From the NCBI GenBank assembly GCA_012515885.1, contig JAAYXN010000082.1, positions 1 to 19,842 on the forward strand: 19,842 bases of DNA, in the 5' to 3' direction. The DNA comes from Rhodococcus sp. (in: high G+C Gram-positive bacteria) (GTDB lineage: Bacteria; Actinomycetota; Actinomycetes; Mycobacteriales; Mycobacteriaceae). Below are positions 13,901 to 19,842 of the stretch, one piece after another (position 1 is the stretch's first letter; each line of letters opens with the position of its first letter). Both the position numbers and the translations under genes were made by a program. The notes beneath the pieces are model-generated. The model had not been told where the DNA came from, ran no database searches, and saw only the letters and a program-made list of their open reading frames with translations.

Positions 13901-15394
13901 ATGTACCGGTGGAACCACCAAATTCCATTCGTCGACAGCATCAAAGCCACCTATAACAGTGTCTCAGACTCGGTTACCGGGGCGTTCAAAGGCGAGAACA
14001 CCAATGTGCGGAGCATCATCAACGGTGTCGACAACGTGTTCGGCTCAAGTTTCGGCAAAAGTATCGACGACAGCGCCGCCTACAACAAAGGCAACGACGA
14101 CCGCGCCCGCATCCACGCCGCAGCTGACATCATCGCGGGCCGCCACGGCCTCGACCTCACCAGCCATGCTCTGTTCCCAGACAACTTCCATGCCATGACG
14201 CACGAAGCAATCATTAACGAGGTCAACCAGTTCCGTCCTGGAGAAATTTTTAGCGCCAACGAAACCTGGAAAGCGATCTCCAAAGATGTCGAAGAAGCTG
14301 GCGACGACCTGCGCCGCGAACTCGGCGCTGTCCTCGAAGTCGACTGGACCGGTGACGCCGCTTCCGCTGCCAAAGCGACATTCACGAAACTGCTAGCTGA
14401 AGCAGACAAACTGAGCGGTGCAGCAGACCTCACGGCAGTGAAAATCGAAGAGGCCTACACCGGCTACCAACAAACTCAACAACTGATGCCCGACGTCCCC
14501 GACACTGGCCTTCTCAGTGCAGCCGCTAGCGGCGCCACAACCGGCATTATCGGTGGCCCAATGGGCATGATCGCCGGTGCCGGCGCGAACATGATCAGCA
14601 CCGTGGGCGCCAGCGACTCCGCGCACCAAGAAGCAGTCGCGGTCATGAACAACATTTTCGCTCCCGTCGCCCGCGAATCAGCCACCAACATTCCCGTCCC
14701 GCCGACCCTGGTCAACCCATTCACCGACGGTGGCCCAGAAACACCCGGGCAGCAGTACACCCCAGGTGGACGCGGCGGCGGCAACGGTTTCCTCGGAGGT
14801 GGGAGCAACCCGGACCTCGGCACCCCTGGTGATACTGGACTCGGCACTGATAGCGCCTTCAATCCCGCGAATAGCACCGACCCACTGAAAGGCTTTGACC
14901 CCAGCACGCTCGGCGACCAGGCCGCAAGGCTCGGCGACGCCGCAAGCCTGGGAGATGGCAGCGACCCCTTGTCGACGCAGGCCGCGTCTGCGCCGGGTAT
15001 GGGCGGTGCGGGCAGCGGCGGTTTCGGTGGCGGTGTCGGTGGCGGCGGTCTTGGGCCGGGCGCCGGTGTCGGCGCTGGACCAGGTATCGGTGCGGGCGGT
15101 GTCGCTGGTGGTGTTGGTGCAGCGGCCGGTGGTGTCGGTGCGGGCGGTTTGCGCGGCGGTGCGCCGATGGGCGGCATGATGGGCGGCGCCGGAGGCGGGC
15201 GCGGCGGTCAAGGTAGCGAAGAGAAAAACCACACGACCGCTGCCTATCTCTACGGTAAACATAATGGTGAGGAGCTTATTGGCCCGCCGATCGCCATGAT
15301 CAACGGCGTTATCGGCGCAGCCCCGGAACCGCCTGCCGGGCCGAAGAATACTCCGCCTCCGCTCGGTAAGAACTCACCGAAGAAGGGCGAGTAA
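13901..15394 (+). CDS. PPE-like (WxG) type VII secretion substrate with glycine-rich tail
   Basis: A 497-residue secreted-protein candidate. Residues about 85-200 form a WXG100/PPE-like helical domain (THEAIINEVNQFRPGEIFSA, then DDLRRELGAVLEVDWTGDAA) with the helix-turn W149-T150-G151. A hydrophobic glycine-rich stretch follows (GIIGGPMGMIAGAGANMI), then a Pro-rich and Gly-rich region (about 285-436). The last 60 residues resume normal composition with HTTAAYLYGKHNGEELIGPP (444-463), which resembles tails of PPE/EspB-like proteins in related genera. No YxxxD/E was found in its helical domain, as expected when the PE-like partner carries the export motif. ATG 13901 is chosen for its AGGGGAGGA ribosome binding site; a TTG at 13877 extends the frame but lies before it. 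The stop TAA abuts the ATG of espG. Confidence 0.78.
   Translation: MYRWNHQIPFVDSIKATYNSVSDSVTGAFKGENTNVRSIINGVDNVFGSSFGKSIDDSAAYNKGNDDRARIHAAADIIAGRHGLDLTSHALFPDNFHAMTHEAIINEVNQFRPGEIFSANETWKAISKDVEEAGDDLRRELGAVLEVDWTGDAASAAKATFTKLLAEADKLSGAADLTAVKIEEAYTGYQQTQQLMPDVPDTGLLSAAASGATTGIIGGPMGMIAGAGANMISTVGASDSAHQEAVAVMNNIFAPVARESATNIPVPPTLVNPFTDGGPETPGQQYTPGGRGGGNGFLGGGSNPDLGTPGDTGLGTDSAFNPANSTDPLKGFDPSTLGDQAARLGDAASLGDGSDPLSTQAASAPGMGGAGSGGFGGGVGGGGLGPGAGVGAGPGIGAGGVAGGVGAAAGGVGAGGLRGGAPMGGMMGGAGGGRGGQGSEEKNHTTAAYLYGKHNGEELIGPPIAMINGVIGAAPEPPAGPKNTPPPLGKNSPKKGE
14998..15211 (+). repeat. Low-complexity GGN/GCN codon tract encoding a glycine-rich region
   Basis: Within the PPE-like gene, codons for Gly, Ala and Val repeat (GGCGGTGTCGGTG-like units), giving about 70 residues that are mostly glycine. 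This tract may vary in length between strains and creates long false open frames on the other strand. Confidence 0.8.
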
Positions 15395-16165
15395 ATGCCG
15401 TCGTGGAAGTTCACGCCACTTGAGCTTCAGGTGGCCTACCAGCATCTCGGTGCTGATCGTTTGCCGTTTCCGTTGGTGTCCACCATCGCGGGTGACACGC
15501 AGGACGATGTCGAGCGGGCTACCCGCGAGGCCGGTCGGACGTTCGTCGAGAAGTTCGAGCAGGACGGCGACGATATTTACGTCGCACTGAGTCTGGTCGC
15601 GGGGCCGCCGGTGCAGATCGTGATGGTGGGTGTCTTGACCGAGAACGCGCAACTGTTGCGTGCGCGTATCGGTATCGACCACCGCAATGTTGCAGTGCTC
15701 AAGCAGGAAGGCAGTATTGAGGGCCAGGAGTGTAGCGATGTCACTCTTGGTCTCGTATCGCGTGCTCAGCTTGGCCAGTTGATCCACGCGATACTCAAGA
15801 AACTGTCACCCGGCCAATATCAGGCTCCGTCGATCTCGCGTCGCGATCTTGACCCTGATAGCCACTACGACAACGTGTTTGGTTCGTCGTCCGGGCAGAG
15901 TGGCTATCAGCAGGCGGTGAACTTCTATAACCGTCCAACGTCATCGGTGGGCGAGATTATTGTCTCGTCCGAGCAGGTGATGGATCCGCGAGTGGTCGGC
16001 AAAGGCCGGGTACTCAAGTGGTTCAACTACACCAATGACGGCATGTATTTGCTGCGTGACGGTAGCGATCCCGTGGTCACGGTTCCGGCAACGGTTGACG
16101 CGATTGGCCGCGAAATCATGTCCCTGGTGACCGAGGCCGAAGAAACGCTGGCCGACGAGTACTAG
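15395..16165 (+). CDS. espG: EspG-family ESX secretion chaperone
   Basis: A 256-residue cytoplasmic protein of the EspG family. These proteins bind the tip of the PPE partner of PE-PPE pairs, keep them soluble and direct them to their ESX machine. Family features are the N-terminus WKFTPLELQVAYQHLGADRL followed by PFPL (residues 4-27), the central strand-rich part (VALSLVAGPPVQIVMVGVLT), the SVGEIIVSS segment, and the C-terminal GRVLKWFNYTNDGMYLLRDG followed by VTVPATVDAIGREI. Its ATG follows the stop of the PPE-like gene with no gap (TAAATG), with GAAGAAGGG upstream, so it is translationally coupled to its presumed client. No ESX core gene is in the window. Which of the EspG types it belongs to cannot be told by eye. 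Confidence 0.85.
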   Translation: MPSWKFTPLELQVAYQHLGADRLPFPLVSTIAGDTQDDVERATREAGRTFVEKFEQDGDDIYVALSLVAGPPVQIVMVGVLTENAQLLRARIGIDHRNVAVLKQEGSIEGQECSDVTLGLVSRAQLGQLIHAILKKLSPGQYQAPSISRRDLDPDSHYDNVFGSSSGQSGYQQAVNFYNRPTSSVGEIIVSSEQVMDPRVVGKGRVLKWFNYTNDGMYLLRDGSDPVVTVPATVDAIGREIMSLVTEAEETLADEY

Positions 16166-16207
16166 TGAAGGCTTCAGGAACAGACTCAGAGACGCACTGA
16201 AACCGCG

Positions 16208-17119
16208 TTAACCAACCGAAAGTCCACTGCCTGTAGGTCGTGGATGGGGTGTGCGGGCAGCGTTGCGGCCGAGGTATTCCAGGAAGACCCCGAGCCGGTC
16301 GCGAATCAGTTCACCATCGGGTCCAAAATCAGTGCGGTGAAAGAAGTTCCACTGATCAAGTAGCGGAACGAGGACATCGTTGAGGTGCCGATCGAAGTCG
16401 TACACCGGTTGGACGGGCACAGACGTGGTGCGGCGCCGAGTATCGCGGCGCGCAGCCCCGGGAATGGGGAAGTTCATCACCACGTCACCAATCGCACGCG
16501 CTGTTTGATCCGGTGCGAGATCGAGCGCGGCGTCACACAGGTTGCGGTAGAACACCGTGTGCAACTGTTCATCGGCAGCGATTCGCTCCAGAATCCGATG
16601 CGCCACCGGGTCACCGCACACCACCTGATTATTGAGGTGATACACCTTCGTCATGAACTCTTGAATGGTCGAATGCGCAAGCGAATGCAGCAGATTCGAA
16701 CCTTCCAGCGTGGATTCGATGCCCACGGACATGTGTTGCATCCGTGCATGTTTGAGCGCATCCGCATTCACTGAACCGGTGGCGACGAGGTAGTCGTGGA
16801 GGACGTCGGCATGCTGGCTCTCTTCAGCGCGCCAGGTGCGAATCCACGTGCTCCACGGACTGCCCGGAGGAAACGTATCCGCGATGTCGCGGTAGTACGA
16901 CGGCAAATTGTCTTCAGTGAGCAGACTCGTGATCATTGCGCTGCGCGCTGACGCCGTCAGAGTCGGTGCGTCGTTCTCGCAAGCGTCGGGAATGTAGTCG
17001 CGCGGATCCCAATTGACAGCGAAAGCAGTGTGTCGATCGAGGTTCTGTGCGACGACGGGCTCAAGTTCGTGCAGCAATTGGCGCTGCGTGAGGTGAAATT
17101 TATTCACCGGGGTCGTCAT
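16208..17119 (-). CDS. Acyl-ACP desaturase (ferritin-like di-iron, DesA family)
   Basis: A 303-residue soluble di-iron enzyme of the plant-type acyl-ACP desaturase family, represented in mycobacteria by DesA1 and DesA2. These introduce double bases of unsaturation into acyl chains on ACP and contribute to unsaturated fatty or mycolic acids. The di-iron ligand set is visible: E69 in LTEDNLPSY, E100-x-x-H103 in WRAEESQHADVL, E154 in TIQEF, and E184-x-x-H187 in ADEQLHTVFYRNL. The length is near the family norm, somewhat short of DesA1 (about 338). ATG 17119 is chosen for its GGAG ribosome binding site; GTG 17137 is in frame but has none. It converges with espG across a 42-base gap and follows dapD on the same strand after 268 bases holding hairpins, so it is probably transcribed alone. 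Confidence 0.88.
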   Translation of the reverse strand: MTTPVNKFHLTQRQLLHELEPVVAQNLDRHTAFAVNWDPRDYIPDACENDAPTLTASARSAMITSLLTEDNLPSYYRDIADTFPPGSPWSTWIRTWRAEESQHADVLHDYLVATGSVNADALKHARMQHMSVGIESTLEGSNLLHSLAHSTIQEFMTKVYHLNNQVVCGDPVAHRILERIAADEQLHTVFYRNLCDAALDLAPDQTARAIGDVVMNFPIPGAARRDTRRRTTSVPVQPVYDFDRHLNDVLVPLLDQWNFFHRTDFGPDGELIRDRLGVFLEYLGRNAARTPHPRPTGSGLSVG

Positions 17120-17137
17120 CGTCACTCCGCTTCGCAC

Positions 17138-17174
17138 TCTATGAAATAGGCAAGGTGACGAACGTAAATGTCAA
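17138..17174 (-). promoter_or_regulatory. Candidate promoter of the desaturase gene
   Basis: On the minus strand a perfect TTGACA lies at 17169-17174. Possible -10 elements are TATTTC (17143-17148, 20-base spacer) and CATAGA (17138-17143, 25-base spacer). The -35 is good but neither -10 spacing is ideal. Confidence 0.35.
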
Positions 17175-17268
17175 ATGTTGGGGAAATCAGCAGTATGTAC
17201 TGACCTTTGGGCAACTAGCAGGGTTGCCGGGGAAGCGTTGGTTCCAGTCACAGTTTAGAGACATGCAT

Positions 17269-17290
17269 CCCTGGCTGCAGGTCGCCAGGG
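17269..17290. repeat. 7-bp inverted repeat in the dapD-desaturase gap
   Basis: CCCTGGC (17269-17275) and GCCAGGG (17284-17290) flank an 8-base loop. Together with CAGTA-TG-TACTG at 17191-17202 these are the only ordered elements in 17175-17310, which otherwise shows no gene. Confidence 0.5.
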
Positions 17291-17311
17291 ACGCACTACG
17301 GCGGCGAAATG

Positions 17312-17351
17312 CAGTGTGGCCACGAGTCTTTGACGACTCGTGGCCACACTG
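17312..17351. terminator. 17-bp perfect hairpin downstream of dapD
   Basis: CAGTGTGGCCACGAGTC (17312-17328) pairs perfectly with 17335-17351 around the loop TTTGAC. A smaller hairpin, GCACTC-ctaaa-GAGTGC (17355-17371), lies between it and the dapD stop at 17388-17390. No T run follows on either strand, so it would be a terminator of the U-tract-free type known in mycobacteria. It most likely ends dapD transcripts before the desaturase promoter. Confidence 0.6.
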
Positions 17352-17387
17352 GCTGCACTCCTAAAGAGTGCTGACGATACTGGTAGA

Positions 17388-18341
17388 TCAGTCGTTCTTG
17401 TGCAGCGCGGCGTTGAGCTCGATGCCGGTGCCGTTCCATGCGTGGGCTTCGACCGCACCAGACTGGGAATTGCGCCGCAGCAAAATGTTCGACTGGCCGC
17501 TGAGATCCTTGGCCTTCACGACGGTGCCGTCCGGGCCGGTGACCTTGGTGCCCGCAGTCACGTACACGCCGGCCTCAACAACACAGTCGTCGCCGAGGGA
17601 AATGCCGATACCGGAGTTCGCGCCCAGCAGGCAGCGTTCGCCCACCGAAATGGTTTCCTTGCCGCCGCCCGAGAGCGTGCCCATGATCGACGCACCGCCG
17701 CCGACGTCGGACCCATCGCCCACGACGACGCCCGCGGAGATGCGGCCCTCAACCATGGAGGTGCCCAGCGTTCCCGCGTTGAAGTTGACGAAGCCCTCAT
17801 GCATCACGGTGGTGCCGGACGCCAAATGCGCACCCAAACGAACGCGATCCGCATCCGCGATACGCACGCCCGACGGAACCACGTAATCGACCATGCGCGG
17901 GAACTTGTCGACCCCAAACACGGTGACTGGGCCCTTGACCCGAAGACGTGAACGGACCTTTTCAAAGCCCTCCACCGCGCACGGTCCGTAGTTCGTCCAC
18001 ACCACGTTGGCGAGGAGACCGAACGTGCCATCAAGGTTGACCTCGTGCGGACGCACCCGGCGGTGCGAGAGAAGGTGCAGACGAAGATAAACGTCATGGG
18101 TGTTGGCCGGTGGGGTTGAAAGATCGGCGATCGACACGCGCACGGCCACCAAATTGACCTCGCGGGCCTCATCCGGGCCAGCAAGAAGCGCTAGCTCGGT
18201 GGGGATGTCGCCGCCTTCAAGAACCTGCGTGCCGGACTCTTTCACCTCACCCAGCTCGGGGGAGGGGAACCACGTATCGAGGACGACGCCGTCCTCGGTG
18301 ATGTTGGCAAGGCCGACTGCTGTTGCTCCCTGTGTACTCAC
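17388..18341 (-). CDS. dapD: Tetrahydrodipicolinate N-succinyltransferase DapD
   Basis: A 317-residue enzyme, the same length as M. tuberculosis DapD (Rv1201c). It transfers succinyl from succinyl-CoA to tetrahydrodipicolinate, the first committed step of the succinylase branch to meso-diaminopimelate. The C-terminal half is a left-handed parallel beta helix with hexapeptide turns (RVRLGAHLASGTTVMHEGFV, ISVGERCLLGANSGIGISLG, CVVEAGVYVTAGTKVTG). E198 in MVEGRIS corresponds to the glutamate implicated in catalysis in the mycobacterial enzyme, and GGGASIMGTLSGGG is a conserved loop. The enzyme is a trimer in this family. GTG 18341 has no ribosome binding site; TAGGCT on the minus strand lies just upstream. 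It is divergent from dapE across 60 bases. Confidence 0.97.
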   Translation of the reverse strand: MSTQGATAVGLANITEDGVVLDTWFPSPELGEVKESGTQVLEGGDIPTELALLAGPDEAREVNLVAVRVSIADLSTPPANTHDVYLRLHLLSHRRVRPHEVNLDGTFGLLANVVWTNYGPCAVEGFEKVRSRLRVKGPVTVFGVDKFPRMVDYVVPSGVRIADADRVRLGAHLASGTTVMHEGFVNFNAGTLGTSMVEGRISAGVVVGDGSDVGGGASIMGTLSGGGKETISVGERCLLGANSGIGISLGDDCVVEAGVYVTAGTKVTGPDGTVVKAKDLSGQSNILLRRNSQSGAVEAHAWNGTGIELNAALHKND

Positions 18342-18349
18342 AAAGATTT

Positions 18350-18355
18350 AGCCTA
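18350..18355 (-). promoter_or_regulatory. Candidate -10 element for dapD
   Basis: Minus-strand TAGGCT ends 9 bases before the GTG at 18341, leaving a leader of at most two or three bases and no ribosome binding site. It mirrors the TAGGCT at the dapE promoter. Confidence 0.4.
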
Positions 18356-18388
18356 CCGGTGGGGCGCCCGCCACATGTGTCTGGCGCC

Positions 18389-18394
18389 TAGGCT
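18389..18394 (+). promoter_or_regulatory. -10 element of a leaderless promoter for dapE
   Basis: TAGGCT ends 8 bases before GTG 18402 (or 2 before GTG 18396, too close). No ribosome binding site is present, which favours GTG 18402. Confidence 0.45.
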
Positions 18395-18401
18395 GGTGTC
18401 T

Positions 18402-19472
18402 GTGAGCGGACTTGACCTGCATGCTGACCCGATTGACCTCACCGCGGCGCTGGTGGATGTTCCCAGCGTTTCCCACGAGGAGGAGCACCTCGCGGACCTC
18501 GTGGAAGAGGCGCTGCGCACCCAAACTAAGGGTTTTGAGGTGGTCCGCAACGGCAACGCCGTGTTGGCGCGCACGCAGCGCGGACTACCCAGTCGGGTCA
18601 TTCTGGCCGGGCACCTCGACACTGTTCCGATCGCGGACAACGTGCCCTCGCGTCGTGACGGCGAGTTGATGTATGGCTGCGGAACGGTGGATATGAAGTC
18701 CGGGGATGCAGTGTTTTTGCATCTGGCCGCCACGATCGCTGATCCCGCCCACGATCTGACCCTGGTTTTCTACGACTGCGAGGAGATCGCGGCTGTCCAC
18801 AACGGCTTGGGTCGCATTGAACGCGAACTTCCCGAGTGGCTCAGCGGTGACGTCGCGATCCTGGGTGAACCCACCGGTGGGCTCATTGAGGCGGGCTGCC
18901 AGGGCACCCTGCGGGTGCGACTCACCGCGTCGGGAACACGTGCGCACAGTGCCCGATCCTGGCTGGGAGATAACGCAATACACAAGTTCGCCCCGATCTT
19001 GGCGCGGCTCTCGGAATACCAGCCGCGCAGTGTCGATATTGACGGCTGCATCTACCGAGAAGGGCTGTCCGCAGTTCGCATGGCCGGCGGCGTCGCGGGC
19101 AACGTGGTTCCCGATGAAGCAGAAATTGATGTCAACTTCCGCTTCGCGCCCGACCGTAGCGCCGAGCAGGCCGTCGACCATGTTCGGGCTGTATTCGACG
19201 GCCTCGATGTGGGATTCGAGGTCACGGACCTCTCGCCAGGCGCATTGCCAGGTCTGTCGCACCCTGCGGCCGCGGCACTCGTCGATGCCGCCGGTGGCCA
19301 GTTCCGTGCCAAGTACGGCTGGACGGACGTCTCGCGCTTTTCCGCACTGGGGATCCCGGCCGTCAACTATGGGCCCGGCGACCCCAATCTCGCGCACAAG
19401 AGGGACGAGCATGTACCCGTCTCCCAAATCACTGAGGTGAGCGCCGTGCTGCGGAGTTTCCTCAGCGCGTGA
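18402..19472 (+). CDS. dapE: Succinyl-diaminopimelate desuccinylase DapE
   Basis: A 356-residue di-zinc M20 peptidase-family hydrolase that releases succinate from N-succinyl-LL-diaminopimelate, giving LL-diaminopimelate for peptidoglycan and lysine. Metal site residues are visible: H71 and D73 in GHLDTVP, bridging D97 in GCGTVDMKSGD, base E127 and ligand E128 in DCEEIAA, E156 in GEPTGG, and H337 in HKRDEHVPV. The lid/dimerisation domain includes TASGTRAHSARSWLG. The N-terminus, HADPIDLTAALVDVPSVS, aligns with M. tuberculosis DapE (Rv1202). The frame is open from ATG 18375, but residues before VSGLD are unlike the family and overlap the promoter, so GTG 18402 is the likely start. The divergent arrangement with dapD matches mycobacteria. 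Confidence 0.96.
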   Translation: MSGLDLHADPIDLTAALVDVPSVSHEEEHLADLVEEALRTQTKGFEVVRNGNAVLARTQRGLPSRVILAGHLDTVPIADNVPSRRDGELMYGCGTVDMKSGDAVFLHLAATIADPAHDLTLVFYDCEEIAAVHNGLGRIERELPEWLSGDVAILGEPTGGLIEAGCQGTLRVRLTASGTRAHSARSWLGDNAIHKFAPILARLSEYQPRSVDIDGCIYREGLSAVRMAGGVAGNVVPDEAEIDVNFRFAPDRSAEQAVDHVRAVFDGLDVGFEVTDLSPGALPGLSHPAAAALVDAAGGQFRAKYGWTDVSRFSALGIPAVNYGPGDPNLAHKRDEHVPVSQITEVSAVLRSFLSA

Positions 19473-19512
19473 CAGGCCGAGTCAGAGTCACCTGAACCAG
19501 ATTCGCCTGCAT

Positions 19513-19547
19513 CTAACTGCGCTGTTTGGCCCCACCGCGGCAGTTAG
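19513..19547. repeat. 8-bp inverted repeat between dapE and the LOG-family gene
   Basis: CTAACTGC (19513-19520) and GCAGTTAG (19540-19547) flank 19 bases. The right arm overlaps the candidate -10 (TAGTGT, 19545-19550) of the next gene, so this may be an operator or the end of the dapE transcript. Confidence 0.6.
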
Positions 19548-19550
19548 TGT
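19545..19550 (+). promoter_or_regulatory. -10 element of a leaderless promoter for the LOG-family gene
   Basis: TAGTGT ends 8 bases before ATG 19558 and no ribosome binding site intervenes. Confidence 0.4.
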
Positions 19551-19557
19551 TTGACGT

Positions 19558-19842
19558 ATGGCACCGGAGAGAAATGGCCGCAAACCCGATATTCAGCATT
19601 GCGGCCCAGTTCAGCGGCGTGGTGCACGCCGCGACGGCATGACCTATGACGAGCGGCTGCTCGATGACCGTGGCCCCACCGACTGGGTGCACACCGACCC
19701 GTGGCGTGTGCTGCGGATACAGAGCGAGTTCGTGGAGGGCTTCGGTGCCCTCGCCGAAGTGCCCAGAGCCGTCAGCGTGTTTGGCTCTGCGCGCACCACT
19801 GAAGGGCATCCGGCATACGCAACCGGCCGGGCACTGGGGGAG
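19558..19842 (+). CDS. TIGR00730/LOG family Rossmann-fold protein, N-terminal part
   Basis: The first 95 codons of a gene cut by the window edge. After a basic N-terminal arm, the segment TYDERLLDDRGPTDWVHTDP and WRVLRIQSEFVEGFGALAEV leads into the Rossmann start VSVFGSARTTEGHPAYATGR. This is the long-arm subgroup of TIGR00730 proteins commonly found beside dapE in Mycobacteriales. LOG-type members hydrolyse cytokinin nucleoside 5'-monophosphates or related nucleotides. The catalytic PGGxGTxxE motif, if present, would lie beyond the edge, so the activity cannot be confirmed. ATG 19558 has no ribosome binding site and is probably read from a leaderless mRNA. Confidence 0.88.
   Translation, partial: MAPERNGRKPDIQHCGPVQRRGARRDGMTYDERLLDDRGPTDWVHTDPWRVLRIQSEFVEGFGALAEVPRAVSVFGSARTTEGHPAYATGRALGE

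Noticed and set aside
14476..15177. Minus-strand proline-rich open frame of 233 codons
   Set aside because: It is the antisense image of the Gly-codon tract (GGN reads as CCN-type proline codons), not a gene.
16166..16207. TTCAG/CTGAA inverted repeat between espG and the desaturase, considered as a shared terminator
   Set aside because: Five-base arms with a loop of about 19 bases and no T run are not convincing.
18585..19427. Minus-strand open frame of 280 codons opposite dapE
   Set aside because: dapE has all its metal ligands in frame; the antisense translation shows no domain.

Overview
The window is a chromosomal segment from a high-GC actinobacterium of the mycolic-acid group (Mycobacteriales). 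It is probably not Corynebacterium in the strict sense, because it carries a fused FbiC for coenzyme F420. It also has a seven-iron ferredoxin next to DapC, FadD36, PE/PPE-like and EspG type VII secretion proteins, and DapD and DapE close to their mycobacterial relatives. The gene order fbiC - fdxA - dapC-like - fadD36 - type VII substrates - dapD - dapE - LOG family follows, with gaps, the order I recall for Mycobacterium tuberculosis Rv1173 to Rv1205. I cannot name the genus.

Layout. 1-1553: a stand-alone uroporphyrinogen-III synthase-like protein (HemD) and an XRE-type helix-turn-helix protein. 1573-4443, minus strand: a family 5 uracil-DNA glycosylase and a two-gene operon of PH-domain (DUF304) membrane proteins. 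4512-7358: a small acidic protein, then fbiC. 7469-8900: fdxA and dapC as a two-gene operon. 8976-9662: a small rhomboid-like membrane protease. 9756-12134: a ketopantoate-reductase-like gene split in two by one in-frame TAA, followed by fadD36. 12152-13375: an unrecognised lower-GC gene and a DUF3558-type lipoprotein. 13429-16165: a type VII secretion (ESX) substrate module made of a PE-like partner with a YxxxD motif, a PPE-like protein with a WxG turn and a glycine-rich tail, and an EspG chaperone. 16208-17119, minus strand: an acyl-ACP desaturase. 17388-19472: divergent dapD and dapE. 19558 to the edge: the start of a TIGR00730/LOG family protein.

Togetherness. DapC, DapD and DapE are three steps of the succinylase route to meso-diaminopimelate (peptidoglycan and lysine). 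FdxA is a low-potential electron carrier, FbiC makes the F420 chromophore, and FadD36 and the desaturase belong to fatty-acid metabolism. The secretion module is the accessory part: substrates and chaperone are present, but no ESX core genes (eccB to eccE, mycP, esxA/B) lie in the window, so it must use an ESX machine encoded elsewhere.

Regulation. Several genes (XRE, fbiC, rhomboid, dapE, LOG) have a -10-like hexamer ending 7-8 bases before the start codon and no Shine-Dalgarno sequence, which is the pattern of leaderless mRNAs. Others (UDG, small acidic protein, fdxA, dapC, the type VII genes, desaturase) have clear ribosome binding sites. Two short tandem duplications lie exactly over stop codons (2304-2339 and 9646-9695). 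No tRNA, rRNA, CRISPR array or insertion sequence was seen.
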